Assembly (NCBI RefSeq): GCF_037038585.1
Contig: NC_092541.1
Coordinates: 9,445-73,444 of the forward strand
DNA: 64,000 nt
Origin: Patagioenas fasciata
Taxonomy: Eukaryota > Chordata > Aves > Columbiformes > Columbidae
Direction: 5' to 3'
The notes below the pieces were generated by a model. That model ran no database searches and was not told the DNA's origin. It saw only the letters and a list, made by a program, of their open reading frames with translations. Of this stretch, positions 1 to 10,730 are shown one piece after another. Positions within the stretch are counted from its first letter, which is position 1; the number at the start of each line of letters is the position of its first letter. Made by a program: the position numbers and the translations under genes.

Positions 1-3000
1 CTAACCCTAACCCTAACCCTAACCCTAACCCTAACCCTAACCCTAACCCTAACCCTAACCCTAACCCTAACCCTAACCCTAACCCTAACCCTAACCCTAA
101 CCCTAACCCTAACCCTAACCCTAACCCTAACCCTAACCCTAACCCTAACCCTAACCCTAACCCTAACCCTAACCCTAACCCTAACCCTAACCCTAACCCT
201 AACCCTAACCCTAACCCTAACCCTAACCCTAACCCTAACCCTAACCCTAACCCTAACCCTAACCCTAACCCTAACCCTAACCCTAACCCTAACCCTAACC
301 CTAACCCTAACCCTAACCCTAACCCTAACCCTAACCCTAACCCTAACCCTAACCCTAACCCTAACCCTAACCCTAACCCTAACCCTAACCCTAACCCTAA
401 CCCTAACCCTAACCCTAACCCTAACCCTAACCCTAACCCTAACCCTAACCCTAACCCTAACCCTAACCCTAACCCTAACCCTAACCCTAACCCTAACCCT
501 AACCCTAACCCTAACCCTAACCCTAACCCTAACCCTAACCCTAACCCTAACCCTAACCCTAACCCTAACCCTAACCCTAACCCTAACCCTAACCCTAACC
601 CTAACCCTAACCCTAACCCTAACCCTAACCCTAACCCTAACCCTAACCCTAACCCTAACCCTAACCCTAACCCTAACCCTAACCCTAACCCTAACCCTAA
701 CCCTAACCCTAACCCTAACCCTAACCCTAACCCTAACCCTAACCCTAACCCTAACCCTAACCCTAACCCTAACCCTAACCCTAACCCTAACCCTAACCCT
801 AACCCTAACCCTAACCCTAACCCTAACCCTAACCCTAACCCTAACCCTAACCCTAACCCTAACCCTAACCCTAACCCTAACCCTAACCCTAACCCTAACC
901 CTAACCCTAACCCTAACCCTAACCCTAACCCTAACCCTAACCCTAACCCTAACCCTAACCCTAACCCTAACCCTAACCCTAACCCTAACCCTAACCCTAA
1001 CCCTAACCCTAACCCTAACCCTAACCCTAACCCTAACCCTAACCCTAACCCTAACCCTAACCCTAACCCTAACCCTAACCCTAACCCTAACCCTAACCCT
1101 AACCCTAACCCTAACCCTAACCCTAACCCTAACCCTAACCCTAACCCTAACCCTAACCCTAACCCTAACCCTAACCCTAACCCTAACCCTAACCCTAACC
1201 CTAACCCTAACCCTAACCCTAACCCTAACCCTAACCCTAACCCTAACCCTAACCCTAACCCTAACCCTAACCCTAACCCTAACCCTAACCCTAACCCTAA
1301 CCCTAACCCTAACCCTAACCCTAACCCTAACCCTAACCCTAACCCTAACCCTAACCCTAACCCTAACCCTAACCCTAACCCTAACCCTAACCCTAACCCT
1401 AACCCTAACCCTAACCCTAACCCTAACCCTAACCCTAACCCTAACCCTAACCCTAACCCTAACCCTAACCCTAACCCTAACCCTAACCCTAACCCTAACC
1501 CTAACCCTAACCCTAACCCTAACCCTAACCCTAACCCTAACCCTAACCCTAACCCTAACCCTAACCCTAACCCTAACCCTAACCCTAACCCTAACCCTAA
1601 CCCTAACCCTAACCCTAACCCTAACCCTAACCCTAACCCTAACCCTAACCCTAACCCTAACCCTAACCCTAACCCTAACCCTAACCCTAACCCTAACCCT
1701 AACCCTAACCCTAACCCTAACCCTAACCCTAACCCTAACCCTAACCCTAACCCTAACCCTAACCCTAACCCTAACCCTAACCCTAACCCTAACCCTAACC
1801 CTAACCCTAACCCTAACCCTAACCCTAACCCTAACCCTAACCCTAACCCTAACCCTAACCCTAACCCTAACCCTAACCCTAACCCTAACCCTAACCCTAA
1901 CCCTAACCCTAACCCTAACCCTAACCCTAACCCTAACCCTAACCCTAACCCTAACCCTAACCCTAACCCTAACCCTAACCCTAACCCTAACCCTAACCCT
2001 AACCCTAACCCTAACCCTAACCCTAACCCTAACCCTAACCCTAACCCTAACCCTAACCCTAACCCTAACCCTAACCCTAACCCTAACCCTAACCCTAACC
2101 CTAACCCTAACCCTAACCCTAACCCTAACCCTAACCCTAACCCTAACCCTAACCCTAACCCTAACCCTAACCCTAACCCTAACCCTAACCCTAACCCTAA
2201 CCCTAACCCTAACCCTAACCCTAACCCTAACCCTAACCCTAACCCTAACCCTAACCCTAACCCTAACCCTAACCCTAACCCTAACCCTAACCCTAACCCT
2301 AACCCTAACCCTAACCCTAACCCTAACCCTAACCCTAACCCTAACCCTAACCCTAACCCTAACCCTAACCCTAACCCTAACCCTAACCCTAACCCTAACC
2401 CTAACCCTAACCCTAACCCTAACCCTAACCCTAACCCTAACCCTAACCCTAACCCTAACCCTAACCCTAACCCTAACCCTAACCCTAACCCTAACCCTAA
2501 CCCTAACCCTAACCCTAACCCTAACCCTAACCCTAACCCTAACCCTAACCCTAACCCTAACCCTAACCCTAACCCTAACCCTAACCCTAACCCTAACCCT
2601 AACCCTAACCCTAACCCTAACCCTAACCCTAACCCTAACCCTAACCCTAACCCTAACCCTAACCCTAACCCTAACCCTAACCCTAACCCTAACCCTAACC
2701 CTAACCCTAACCCTAACCCTAACCCTAACCCTAACCCTAACCCTAACCCTAACCCTAACCCTAACCCTAACCCTAACCCTAACCCTAACCCTAACCCTAA
2801 CCCTAACCCTAACCCTAACCCTAACCCTAACCCTAACCCTAACCCTAACCCTAACCCTAACCCTAACCCTAACCCTAACCCTAACCCTAACCCTAACCCT
2901 AACCCTAACCCTAACCCTAACCCTAACCCTAACCCTAACCCTAACCCTAACCCTAACCCTAACCCTAACCCTAACCCTAACCCTAACCCTAACCCTAACC

Positions 3001-5709
3001 CTAACCCTAACCCTAACCCTAACCCTAACCCTAACCCTAACCCTAACCCTAACCCTAACCCTAACCCTAACCCTAACCCTAACCCTAACCCTAACCCTAA
3101 CCCTAACCCTAACCCTAACCCTAACCCTAACCCTAACCCTAACCCTAACCCTAACCCTAACCCTAACCCTAACCCTAACCCTAACCCTAACCCTAACCCT
3201 AACCCTAACCCTAACCCTAACCCTAACCCTAACCCTAACCCTAACCCTAACCCTAACCCTAACCCTAACCCTAACCCTAACCCTAACCCTAACCCTAACC
3301 CTAACCCTAACCCTAACCCTAACCCTAACCCTAACCCTAACCCTAACCCTAACCCTAACCCTAACCCTAACCCTAACCCTAACCCTAACCCTAACCCTAA
3401 CCCTAACCCTAACCCTAACCCTAACCCTAACCCTAACCCTAACCCTAACCCTAACCCTAACCCTAACCCTAACCCTAACCCTAACCCTAACCCTAACCCT
3501 AACCCTAACCCTAACCCTAACCCTAACCCTAACCCTAACCCTAACCCTAACCCTAACCCTAACCCTAACCCTAACCCTAACCCTAACCCTAACCCTAACC
3601 CTAACCCTAACCCTAACCCTAACCCTAACCCTAACCCTAACCCTAACCCTAACCCTAACCCTAACCCTAACCCTAACCCTAACCCTAACCCTAACCCTAA
3701 CCCTAACCCTAACCCTAACCCTAACCCTAACCCTAACCCTAACCCTAACCCTAACCCTAACCCTAACCCTAACCCTAACCCTAACCCTAACCCTAACCCT
3801 AACCCTAACCCTAACCCTAACCCTAACCCTAACCCTAACCCTAACCCTAACCCTAACCCTAACCCTAACCCTAACCCTAACCCTAACCCTAACCCTAACC
3901 CTAACCCTAACCCTAACCCTAACCCTAACCCTAACCCTAACCCTAACCCTAACCCTAACCCTAACCCTAACCCTAACCCTAACCCTAACCCTAACCCTAA
4001 CCCTAACCCTAACCCTAACCCTAACCCTAACCCTAACCCTAACCCTAACCCTAACCCTAACCCTAACCCTAACCCTAACCCTAACCCTAACCCTAACCCT
4101 AACCCTAACCCTAACCCTAACCCTAACCCTAACCCTAACCCTAACCCTAACCCTAACCCTAACCCTAACCCTAACCCTAACCCTAACCCTAACCCTAACC
4201 CTAACCCTAACCCTAACCCTAACCCTAACCCTAACCCTAACCCTAACCCTAACCCTAACCCTAACCCTAACCCTAACCCTAACCCTAACCCTAACCCTAA
4301 CCCTAACCCTAACCCTAACCCTAACCCTAACCCTAACCCTAACCCTAACCCTAACCCTAACCCTAACCCTAACCCTAACCCTAACCCTAACCCTAACCCT
4401 AACCCTAACCCTAACCCTAACCCTAACCCTAACCCTAACCCTAACCCTAACCCTAACCCTAACCCTAACCCTAACCCTAACCCTAACCCTAACCCTAACC
4501 CTAACCCTAACCCTAACCCTAACCCTAACCCTAACCCTAACCCTAACCCTAACCCTAACCCTAACCCTAACCCTAACCCTAACCCTAACCCTAACCCTAA
4601 CCCTAACCCTAACCCTAACCCTAACCCTAACCCTAACCCTAACCCTAACCCTAACCCTAACCCTAACCCTAACCCTAACCCTAACCCTAACCCTAACCCT
4701 AACCCTAACCCTAACCCTAACCCTAACCCTAACCCTAACCCTAACCCTAACCCTAACCCTAACCCTAACCCTAACCCTAACCCTAACCCTAACCCTAACC
4801 CTAACCCTAACCCTAACCCTAACCCTAACCCTAACCCTAACCCTAACCCTAACCCTAACCCTAACCCTAACCCTAACCCTAACCCTAACCCTAACCCTAA
4901 CCCTAACCCTAACCCTAACCCTAACCCTAACCCTAACCCTAACCCTAACCCTAACCCTAACCCTAACCCTAACCCTAACCCTAACCCTAACCCTAACCCT
5001 AACCCTAACCCTAACCCTAACCCTAACCCTAACCCTAACCCTAACCCTAACCCTAACCCTAACCCTAACCCTAACCCTAACCCTAACCCTAACCCTAACC
5101 CTAACCCTAACCCTAACCCTAACCCTAACCCTAACCCTAACCCTAACCCTAACCCTAACCCTAACCCTAACCCTAACCCTAACCCTAACCCTAACCCTAA
5201 CCCTAACCCTAACCCTAACCCTAACCCTAACCCTAACCCTAACCCTAACCCTAACCCTAACCCTAACCCTAACCCTAACCCTAACCCTAACCCTAACCCT
5301 AACCCTAACCCTAACCCTAACCCTAACCCTAACCCTAACCCTAACCCTAACCCTAACCCTAACCCTAACCCTAACCCTAACCCTAACCCTAACCCTAACC
5401 CTAACCCTAACCCTAACCCTAACCCTAACCCTAACCCTAACCCTAACCCTAACCCTAACCCTAACCCTAACCCTAACCCTAACCCTAACCCTAACCCTAA
5501 CCCTAACCCTAACCCTAACCCTAACCCTAACCCTAACCCTAACCCTAACCCTAACCCTAACCCTAACCCTAACCCTAACCCTAACCCTAACCCTAACCCT
5601 AACCCTAACCCTAACCCTAACCCTAACCCTAACCCTAACCCTAACCCTAACCCTAACCCTAACCCTAACCCTAACCCTAACCCTAACCCTAACCCTAACC
5701 CTAACCCTA
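1..5709. repeat. Terminal telomere tract, (CCCTAA)n
   Basis: About 951 uninterrupted copies of CCCTAA run from base 1, so the G-rich TTAGGG strand is the minus strand and the chromosome end lies to the left. This is the vertebrate telomere unit. By eye I see no variant repeats, even at the proximal edge where most vertebrate telomeres carry degenerate units. The tract stops abruptly at CCCTATTGGAGG. The true length is unknown because assemblies usually truncate telomeres. Confidence 0.99.
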
Positions 5710-5716
5710 TTGGAGG

Positions 5717-6727
5717 GGAAGCAGGTGACAGGAAGCACGTGACAGGAAGCACGTGACGGGAAGCAGGTGACAGGAAGCACGTGACAGGAAGCACGTGACA
5801 GGAAGCACGTGACGGGAAGCAGGTGACAGGAAGCACGTGACAGGAAGCACGTGACAGGAAGCACGTGACAGGAAGCAGGTGACAGGAAGCACGTGACAGG
5901 AAGCACGTGACAGGAAGCACGTGACAGGAAGCACGTGACGGGAAGCAGGTGACGGGAAGCACGTGACAGGAAGCACGTGACAGGAAGCACGTGACAGGAA
6001 GCACGTGACGGGAAGCAGGTGACAGGAAGCACGTGACAGGAAGCACGTGACAGGAAGCACGTGACAGGAAGCAGGTGACAGGAAGCACGTGACAGGAAGC
6101 ACGTGACAGGAAGCACGTGACAGGAAGCACGTGACGGGAAGCACGTGACGGGAAGCAGGTGACAGGAAGCACGTGACAGGAAGCACGTGACAGGAAGCAC
6201 GTGACGGGAAGCAGGTGACAGGAAGCACGTGACAGGAAGCACGTGACAGGAAGCACGTGACAGGAAGCAGGTGACAGGAAGCACGTGACAGGAAGCACGT
6301 GACAGGAAGCACGTGACAGGAAGCACGTGACGGGAAGCAGGTGACGGGAAGCACGTGACAGGAAGCACGTGACAGGAAGCACGTGACAGGAAGCACGTGA
6401 CGGGAAGCAGGTGACAGGAAGCACGTGACAGGAAGCACGTGACAGGAAGCACGTGACAGGAAGCAGGTGACAGGAAGCACGTGACAGGAAGCACGTGACA
6501 GGAAGCACGTGACAGGAAGCACGTGACGGGAAGCACGTGACGGGAAGCACGTGACAGGAAGCACGTGACAGGAAGCACGTGACAGGAAGCACGTGACGGG
6601 AAGCAGGTGACAGGAAGCACGTGACAGGAAGCACGTGACAGGAAGCACGTGACGGGAAGCAGGTGACAGGAAGCACGTGACAGGAAGCACGTGACAGGAA
6701 GCACGTGACGGGAAGCAGGTGAGAGGA
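5717..6727. repeat. 14-bp E-box minisatellite next to the telomere
   Basis: About 72 tandem copies of the 14-mer GGAAGCACGTGACA begin eight bases after the telomere. Two positions vary: CACGTG alternates with CAGGTG, and GACA with GACG. The variants recur in a loose higher-order pattern. Every copy keeps a CANNTG E-box; the CACGTG form resembles the GTCACGTGAC-type site of USF/MiT-TFE factors. The minus strand has no stop codon across most of the array, but that is only a property of the repeat, and no gene is proposed. Confidence 0.95.
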
Positions 6728-6978
6728 ACTATGTTTGTGTGTTTGTGAGTTTGTGTGAGTGGAGGTGTGTGTTGTGTTTTTTATGTGTTGTGATTTTGTT
6801 TTTTGTTTTTGTTTTGTGGATTTGTTGTGGTTGTGTTGCAAAAAAAAAATTTATGTAGTTTATGGAATTATTTGGGTAATTTGCCTAATTCGTTAGTAAT
6901 TATGTCTTATTAGCATTTGTTTATTAAAGTTGTTTGTTTTTTGTTAGGTTTTCTTTGGGATGTGAATGACGTGTGAAA
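6728..6978. other. TG-rich then AT-rich spacer
   Basis: No gene is seen. The left half is TG-rich (GTGTGTTTGTGAG, TTTTGTTTTTTG runs). The right half holds an A-run followed by TTTATG and TTTGCCTAATTCGTTAGTAATTA. That AT-rich part resembles the spacers at 9190-9260 and 27513-27600 (shared TTTGC-ATAAT words), so it looks like a third relative of the spacer found beside the hairpin modules. Confidence 0.6.
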
Positions 6979-9125
6979 TGGGTGTCAAAGGGGTATCAAC
7001 GGGGTGTCAAAGGGGTGTGAAAGGGGTGTGAAAGGGGTGTCAACGGGGTGTCAACGGGGTGTCAAAGGGGTGTCAAAGGGGTGTCAAAGGGGTGTCAACG
7101 GGGTGTGAAAGGGGTGTCAAAGGGGTGTCAACGGGGTGTCAATGGGGTGTCAAAGGGGTGTGAAAGGGGTGTCAAAGGGGTGTCAACGGGGTGTCAACGG
7201 GGTGTCAAAGGGGTGTCAAAGGGGTGTCAAAGGGGTGTCAAAGGGGTGTGAAAGGGGTGTCAACGGGGTGTCAACGGGGTGTCAATGGGGTGTCAAAGGG
7301 GTGTGAAAGGGGTGTCAAAGGGGTGTCAACGGGGTGTCAAAGGGGTGTGAAAGGGGTGTCAAAGGGGTGTCAACGGGGTGTGAAAGGGGTGTCAAAGGGG
7401 TGTCAACGGGGTGTCAACGGGGTGTCAAAGGGGTGTGAAAGGGGTGTCAACGGGGTGTCAACGGGGTGTCAATGGGGTGTCAAAGGGGTGTGAAAGGGGT
7501 GTCAAAGGGGTGTCAACGGGGTGTGAAAGGGGTGTCAAAGGGGTGTCAACGGGGTGTCAACGGGGTGTCAAAGGGGTGTGAAAGGGGTGTCAACGGGGTG
7601 TCAACGGGGTGTCAATGGGGTGTCAAAGGGGTGTGAAAGGGGTGTCAAAGGGGTGTCAACGGGGTGTCAAAGGGGTGTGAAAGGGGTGTCAAAGGGGTGT
7701 CAACGGGGTGTGAAAGGGGTGTCAAAGGGGTGTGAAAGGGGTGTCAAAGGGGTGTCAACGGGGTGTGAAAGGGGTGTCAAAGGGGTGTCAACGGGGTGTC
7801 AACGGGGTGTCAAAGGGGTGTGAAAGGGGTGTCAACGGGGTGTCAACGGGGTGTCAATGGGGTGTCAAAGGGGTGTGAAAGGGGTGTCAAAGGGGTGTCA
7901 ACGGGGTGTCAAAGGGGTGTGAAAGGGGTGTCAAAGGGGTGTCAAAGGGGTGTGAAAGGGGTGTCAAAGGGGTGTCAACGGGGTGTCAACGGGGTGTCAA
8001 AGGGGTGTGAAAGGGGTGTCAACGGGGTGTCAACGGGGTGTCAATGGGGTGTCAAAGGGGTGTGAAAGGGGTGTCAACGGGGTGTCAACGGGGTGTCAAA
8101 GGGGTGTCAACGGGGTGTCAACGGGGTGTCAATGGGGTGTCAAAGGGGTGTCAAAGGGGTGTCAACGGGGTGTCAACGGGGTGTCAAAGGGGTGTGAAAG
8201 GGGTGTCAACGGGGTGTCAACGGGGTGTCAATGGGGTGTCAAAGGGGTGTGAAAGGGGTGTCAACGGGGTGTCAACGGGGTGTCAAAGGGGTGTGAAAGG
8301 GGTGTCAACGGGGTGTCAACGGGGTGTCAATGGGGTGTCAAAGGGGTGTGAAAGGGGTGTCAAAGGGGTGTCAACGGGGTGTGAAAGGGGTGTCAAAGGG
8401 GTGTCAACGGGGTGTCAACGGGGTGTCAAAGGGGTGTGAAAGGGGTGTCAACGGGGTGTCAACGGGGTGTCAATGGGGTGTCAAAGGGGTGTGAAAGGGG
8501 TGTCAAAGGGGTGTCAACGGGGTGTCAAAGGGGTGTGAAAGGGGTGTGAAAGGGGTGTCAACGGGGTGTGAAAGGGGTGTCAAAGGGGTGTGAAAGGGGT
8601 GTCAACGGGGTGTGAAAGGGGTGTCAAAGGGGTGTGAAAGGGGTGTCAAAGGGGTGTCAACGGGGTGTCAACGGGGTGTCAAAGGGGTGTGAAAGGGGTG
8701 TCAACGGGGTGTCAACGGGGTGTCAATGGGGTGTCAAAGGGGTGTGAAAGGGGTGTCAAAGGGGTGTCAACGGGGTGTCAAAGGGGTGTCAAAGGGGTGT
8801 CAACGGGGTGTCAACGGGGTGTCAAAGGGGTGTGAAAGGGGTGTCAACGGGGTGTCAACGGGGTGTCAATGGGGTGTCAAAGGGGTGTGAAAGGGGTGTC
8901 AACGGGGTGTCAACGGGGTGTCAAAGGGGTGTGAAAGGGGTGTCAACGGGGTGTCAACGGGGTGTCAATGGGGTGTCAAAGGGGTGTGAAAGGGGTGTCA
9001 AAGGGGTGTCAACGGGGTGTGAAAGGGGTGTCAAAGGGGTGTCAACGGGGTGTCAACGGGGTGTCAAAGGGGTGTGAAAGGGGTGTCAAAGGGGTGTCAA
9101 AGCCGTGTGGAGGGGGTGTGGAAGG
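6979..9125. repeat. 11-bp G-rich minisatellite (GGGGTGTCAAA family)
   Basis: About 190 tandem 11-mers are built on GGGGTGTCAAA, with four main variants ending CAAA, CAAC, GAAA or CAAT before the next GGGG. Variants are ordered in repeated blocks; for example the same series recurs 187 bp apart (17 units) near 7796/7983 and 8775/8962. Each unit supplies a GGGG run on the plus strand, so the array has dense G-quadruplex potential on the strand opposite to that of the telomere. Open frames reading GVSTGCQR repeats are artefacts of the repeat. Confidence 0.95.
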
Positions 9126-9410
9126 GGTCTGCATGGTTGTATTTTTGATATGTATTGTTTTGTTCTTTTAGGGGTTTTGTTGTGGTGGTGGTGAAAAAAA
9201 AAATTTTTGCCTAATTTGCATAATTAATTAGGTAATTTGCATAATTAATTGATAAATGAGCCTAATTAGTGTTTGATTATTAGTGTGGTATGTTACTGAT
9301 TAGGGTTGATGTCAGGTGTGGTTGGCTTTTCTAGGTGGTTGTTGTGTATTAAGTAGCTGTTGATTTTTGATGTTTATTTTTGTATGGAAAAAAAGAAGAA
9401 AAACTAAAAG
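9126..9410. other. AT-rich spacer between minisatellite and hairpin
   Basis: No gene is seen. It contains an A-run followed by TTTTTGCCTAATTTGCATAATTAATT words, repeated imperfectly within about 70 bases. A related AT-rich spacer (TTTGCATATTTAATGAGG) occupies the same place in the internal module at 27513-27706. Confidence 0.6.
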
Positions 9411-9413
9411 TCT

Positions 9414-9518
9414 GGTGCAGCAGTAGGGGTTTGGGTGCTCTAGGGGAGTTCTGGAATTTATTTTTAATTTTTTTGTTTTCAAAATCCCCTAGAGCACCCA
9501 AAGCCCTACTGCTGCACC
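9414..9518. ncRNA. Candidate structured hairpin, telomere-proximal copy
   Basis: Two 34-base arms (9414-9447 and 9485-9518) are complementary except for one G-G mismatch, and enclose a 37-base AT-rich loop. The 5' arm begins GGTGCAGCAGTAGGG and ends GCTCTAGGGGA. A second copy at 27707-27811 has the same arm length and loop length and differs at paired positions in a way that keeps pairing. The flanks are far less conserved than the stem. A 105-base hairpin of this shape could be a microRNA-like precursor or another structured RNA. It could also be a palindromic MITE or a DNA-level cruciform. Transcription and strand are unknown. No identity with a named RNA family is claimed. Confidence 0.6.
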
Positions 9519-9520
9519 TG

Positions 9521-10730
9521 AAAAAAATAGAGGAAGAAGCAATCCTTAGTTTATTTCTGATTTAAGACTGTATTTTATTTTATTTTTCTTTAGTTTATTG
9601 AAAATGACAAACTCATCTGATGTGACATCCAAAAGAAACCCATCTGGAACTTGGCACTCGCTGACGTTCGACCTCTCCGACCGGTCCGCTGGCTCGAAGT
9701 CCGTCGAACTGACGCTCCGACACGGACGACTCGGATGTGCGTACCGATGAAGTCCGACGCCCGGGCGTACGAAGTCCGGCACGGAAGGTTGACGCCGACT
9801 CCGGCGTGCCCGTAGATGGGGACCGAGTCCGACGTGCGTGGTGGCGAAGTCCGATGCGACCGTGGACGCGGACGGACCGAGTCTGACCCTCGCGCCGCTC
9901 CGGACGGATCGCCGCGTCGACGCGCTCTCGAAGCCTCTCGCGCCGGTGAAACTTCTCCGACTGAAAATGATGCCGCACGATGACGAGGTACGGCTGCTTT
10001 ACTGCCTGTGTGAAGGAGCTGACTCTGGTAGAGCTAGGTCCCTCAAACTCACTATTACCCAAGAAATTACAGGGAGTCGTAATAAATAGTAACATCACAT
10101 ACAAACGGCTTGTTATATCGTCCTTCCCTTATCGCTATGACCGTAACACGGAAAACTCCCCCGCGTTACTGCATTTTGTCGTGACCTGTCGCGGCGCCGA
10201 GGCTACGGGAAATATCGTGGCCTTCATACGGAGCCGTCGCGAAGGTTCGTTCCGGACCGCGGCGATTTACGGGCTCTTCGCGACCCCGTCCCTTTGACCG
10301 CGCCGCGGAAGGGACTCCTCCCTGCTCTGACTCTTTAACCGAGTATCCTCCGGACGGGTAACCGAAACTGCTAACACACGACTTGATAACATATTTTACC
10401 TATTTCCTTTACCACGCTAAGCAGAGAAGCCGACTCCTCTATCTCACGGCATCCCTGACGTGGCGTTACGGAGGACGACGCGCTCCCGTCACGACCCTGA
10501 CCGACTCGTGGGCCGTTTGGTTCAACCGCTGCCGGGGCGATCGCGACCGGCTTTCCGGGACCGTTCCCTAAACGAACCTCCCGGCCACTACTGACCGAGA
10601 CCGCGATCCGGAATGACCGTCACCGGAAAAGCTGCTCCCGGAGCCCGGACGATCCCCCCGCCTCCGAAACCGCCATCCCGGTCGGACCCGAAACGAAACG
10701 CTGACCGTGAACTTCGCCTGGCGGCCGGGA
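9521..10730. other. CpG-rich spacer, degenerate GAAGTCCGAC words
   Basis: No gene is supported. From about 9640 to 9960 the words GAAGTCCGAC, CCGAGTCTGAC and similar recur irregularly and are CpG-dense. The internal module at 27870-28260 shows the same words in CpG-depleted form (CAAAGTCCGACAC, ACCGAGTCTAACG). From 9960 to 10730 the sequence is CpG-rich and seems unique within the window. Open frames here (up to 163 codons on minus) lack recognisable domains. Confidence 0.5.

Noticed and set aside
5707-6690. 327-codon minus-strand frame (LPVTCFLSRASCH repeats)
   Set aside because: It is a translation of the 14-bp minisatellite, 42 bp being three units and exactly 14 codons. No initiation context or domain.
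7048-9077. Many overlapping plus-strand frames (GVSTGCQRGV repeats)
   Set aside because: Translation of the 11-bp minisatellite only.
1-9125. Telomere-integrated herpesvirus (as in Marek's disease virus)
   Set aside because: No herpesvirus-like gene is present in the window, and the telomere-adjacent arrays have no viral terminal-repeat structure that I recognise.
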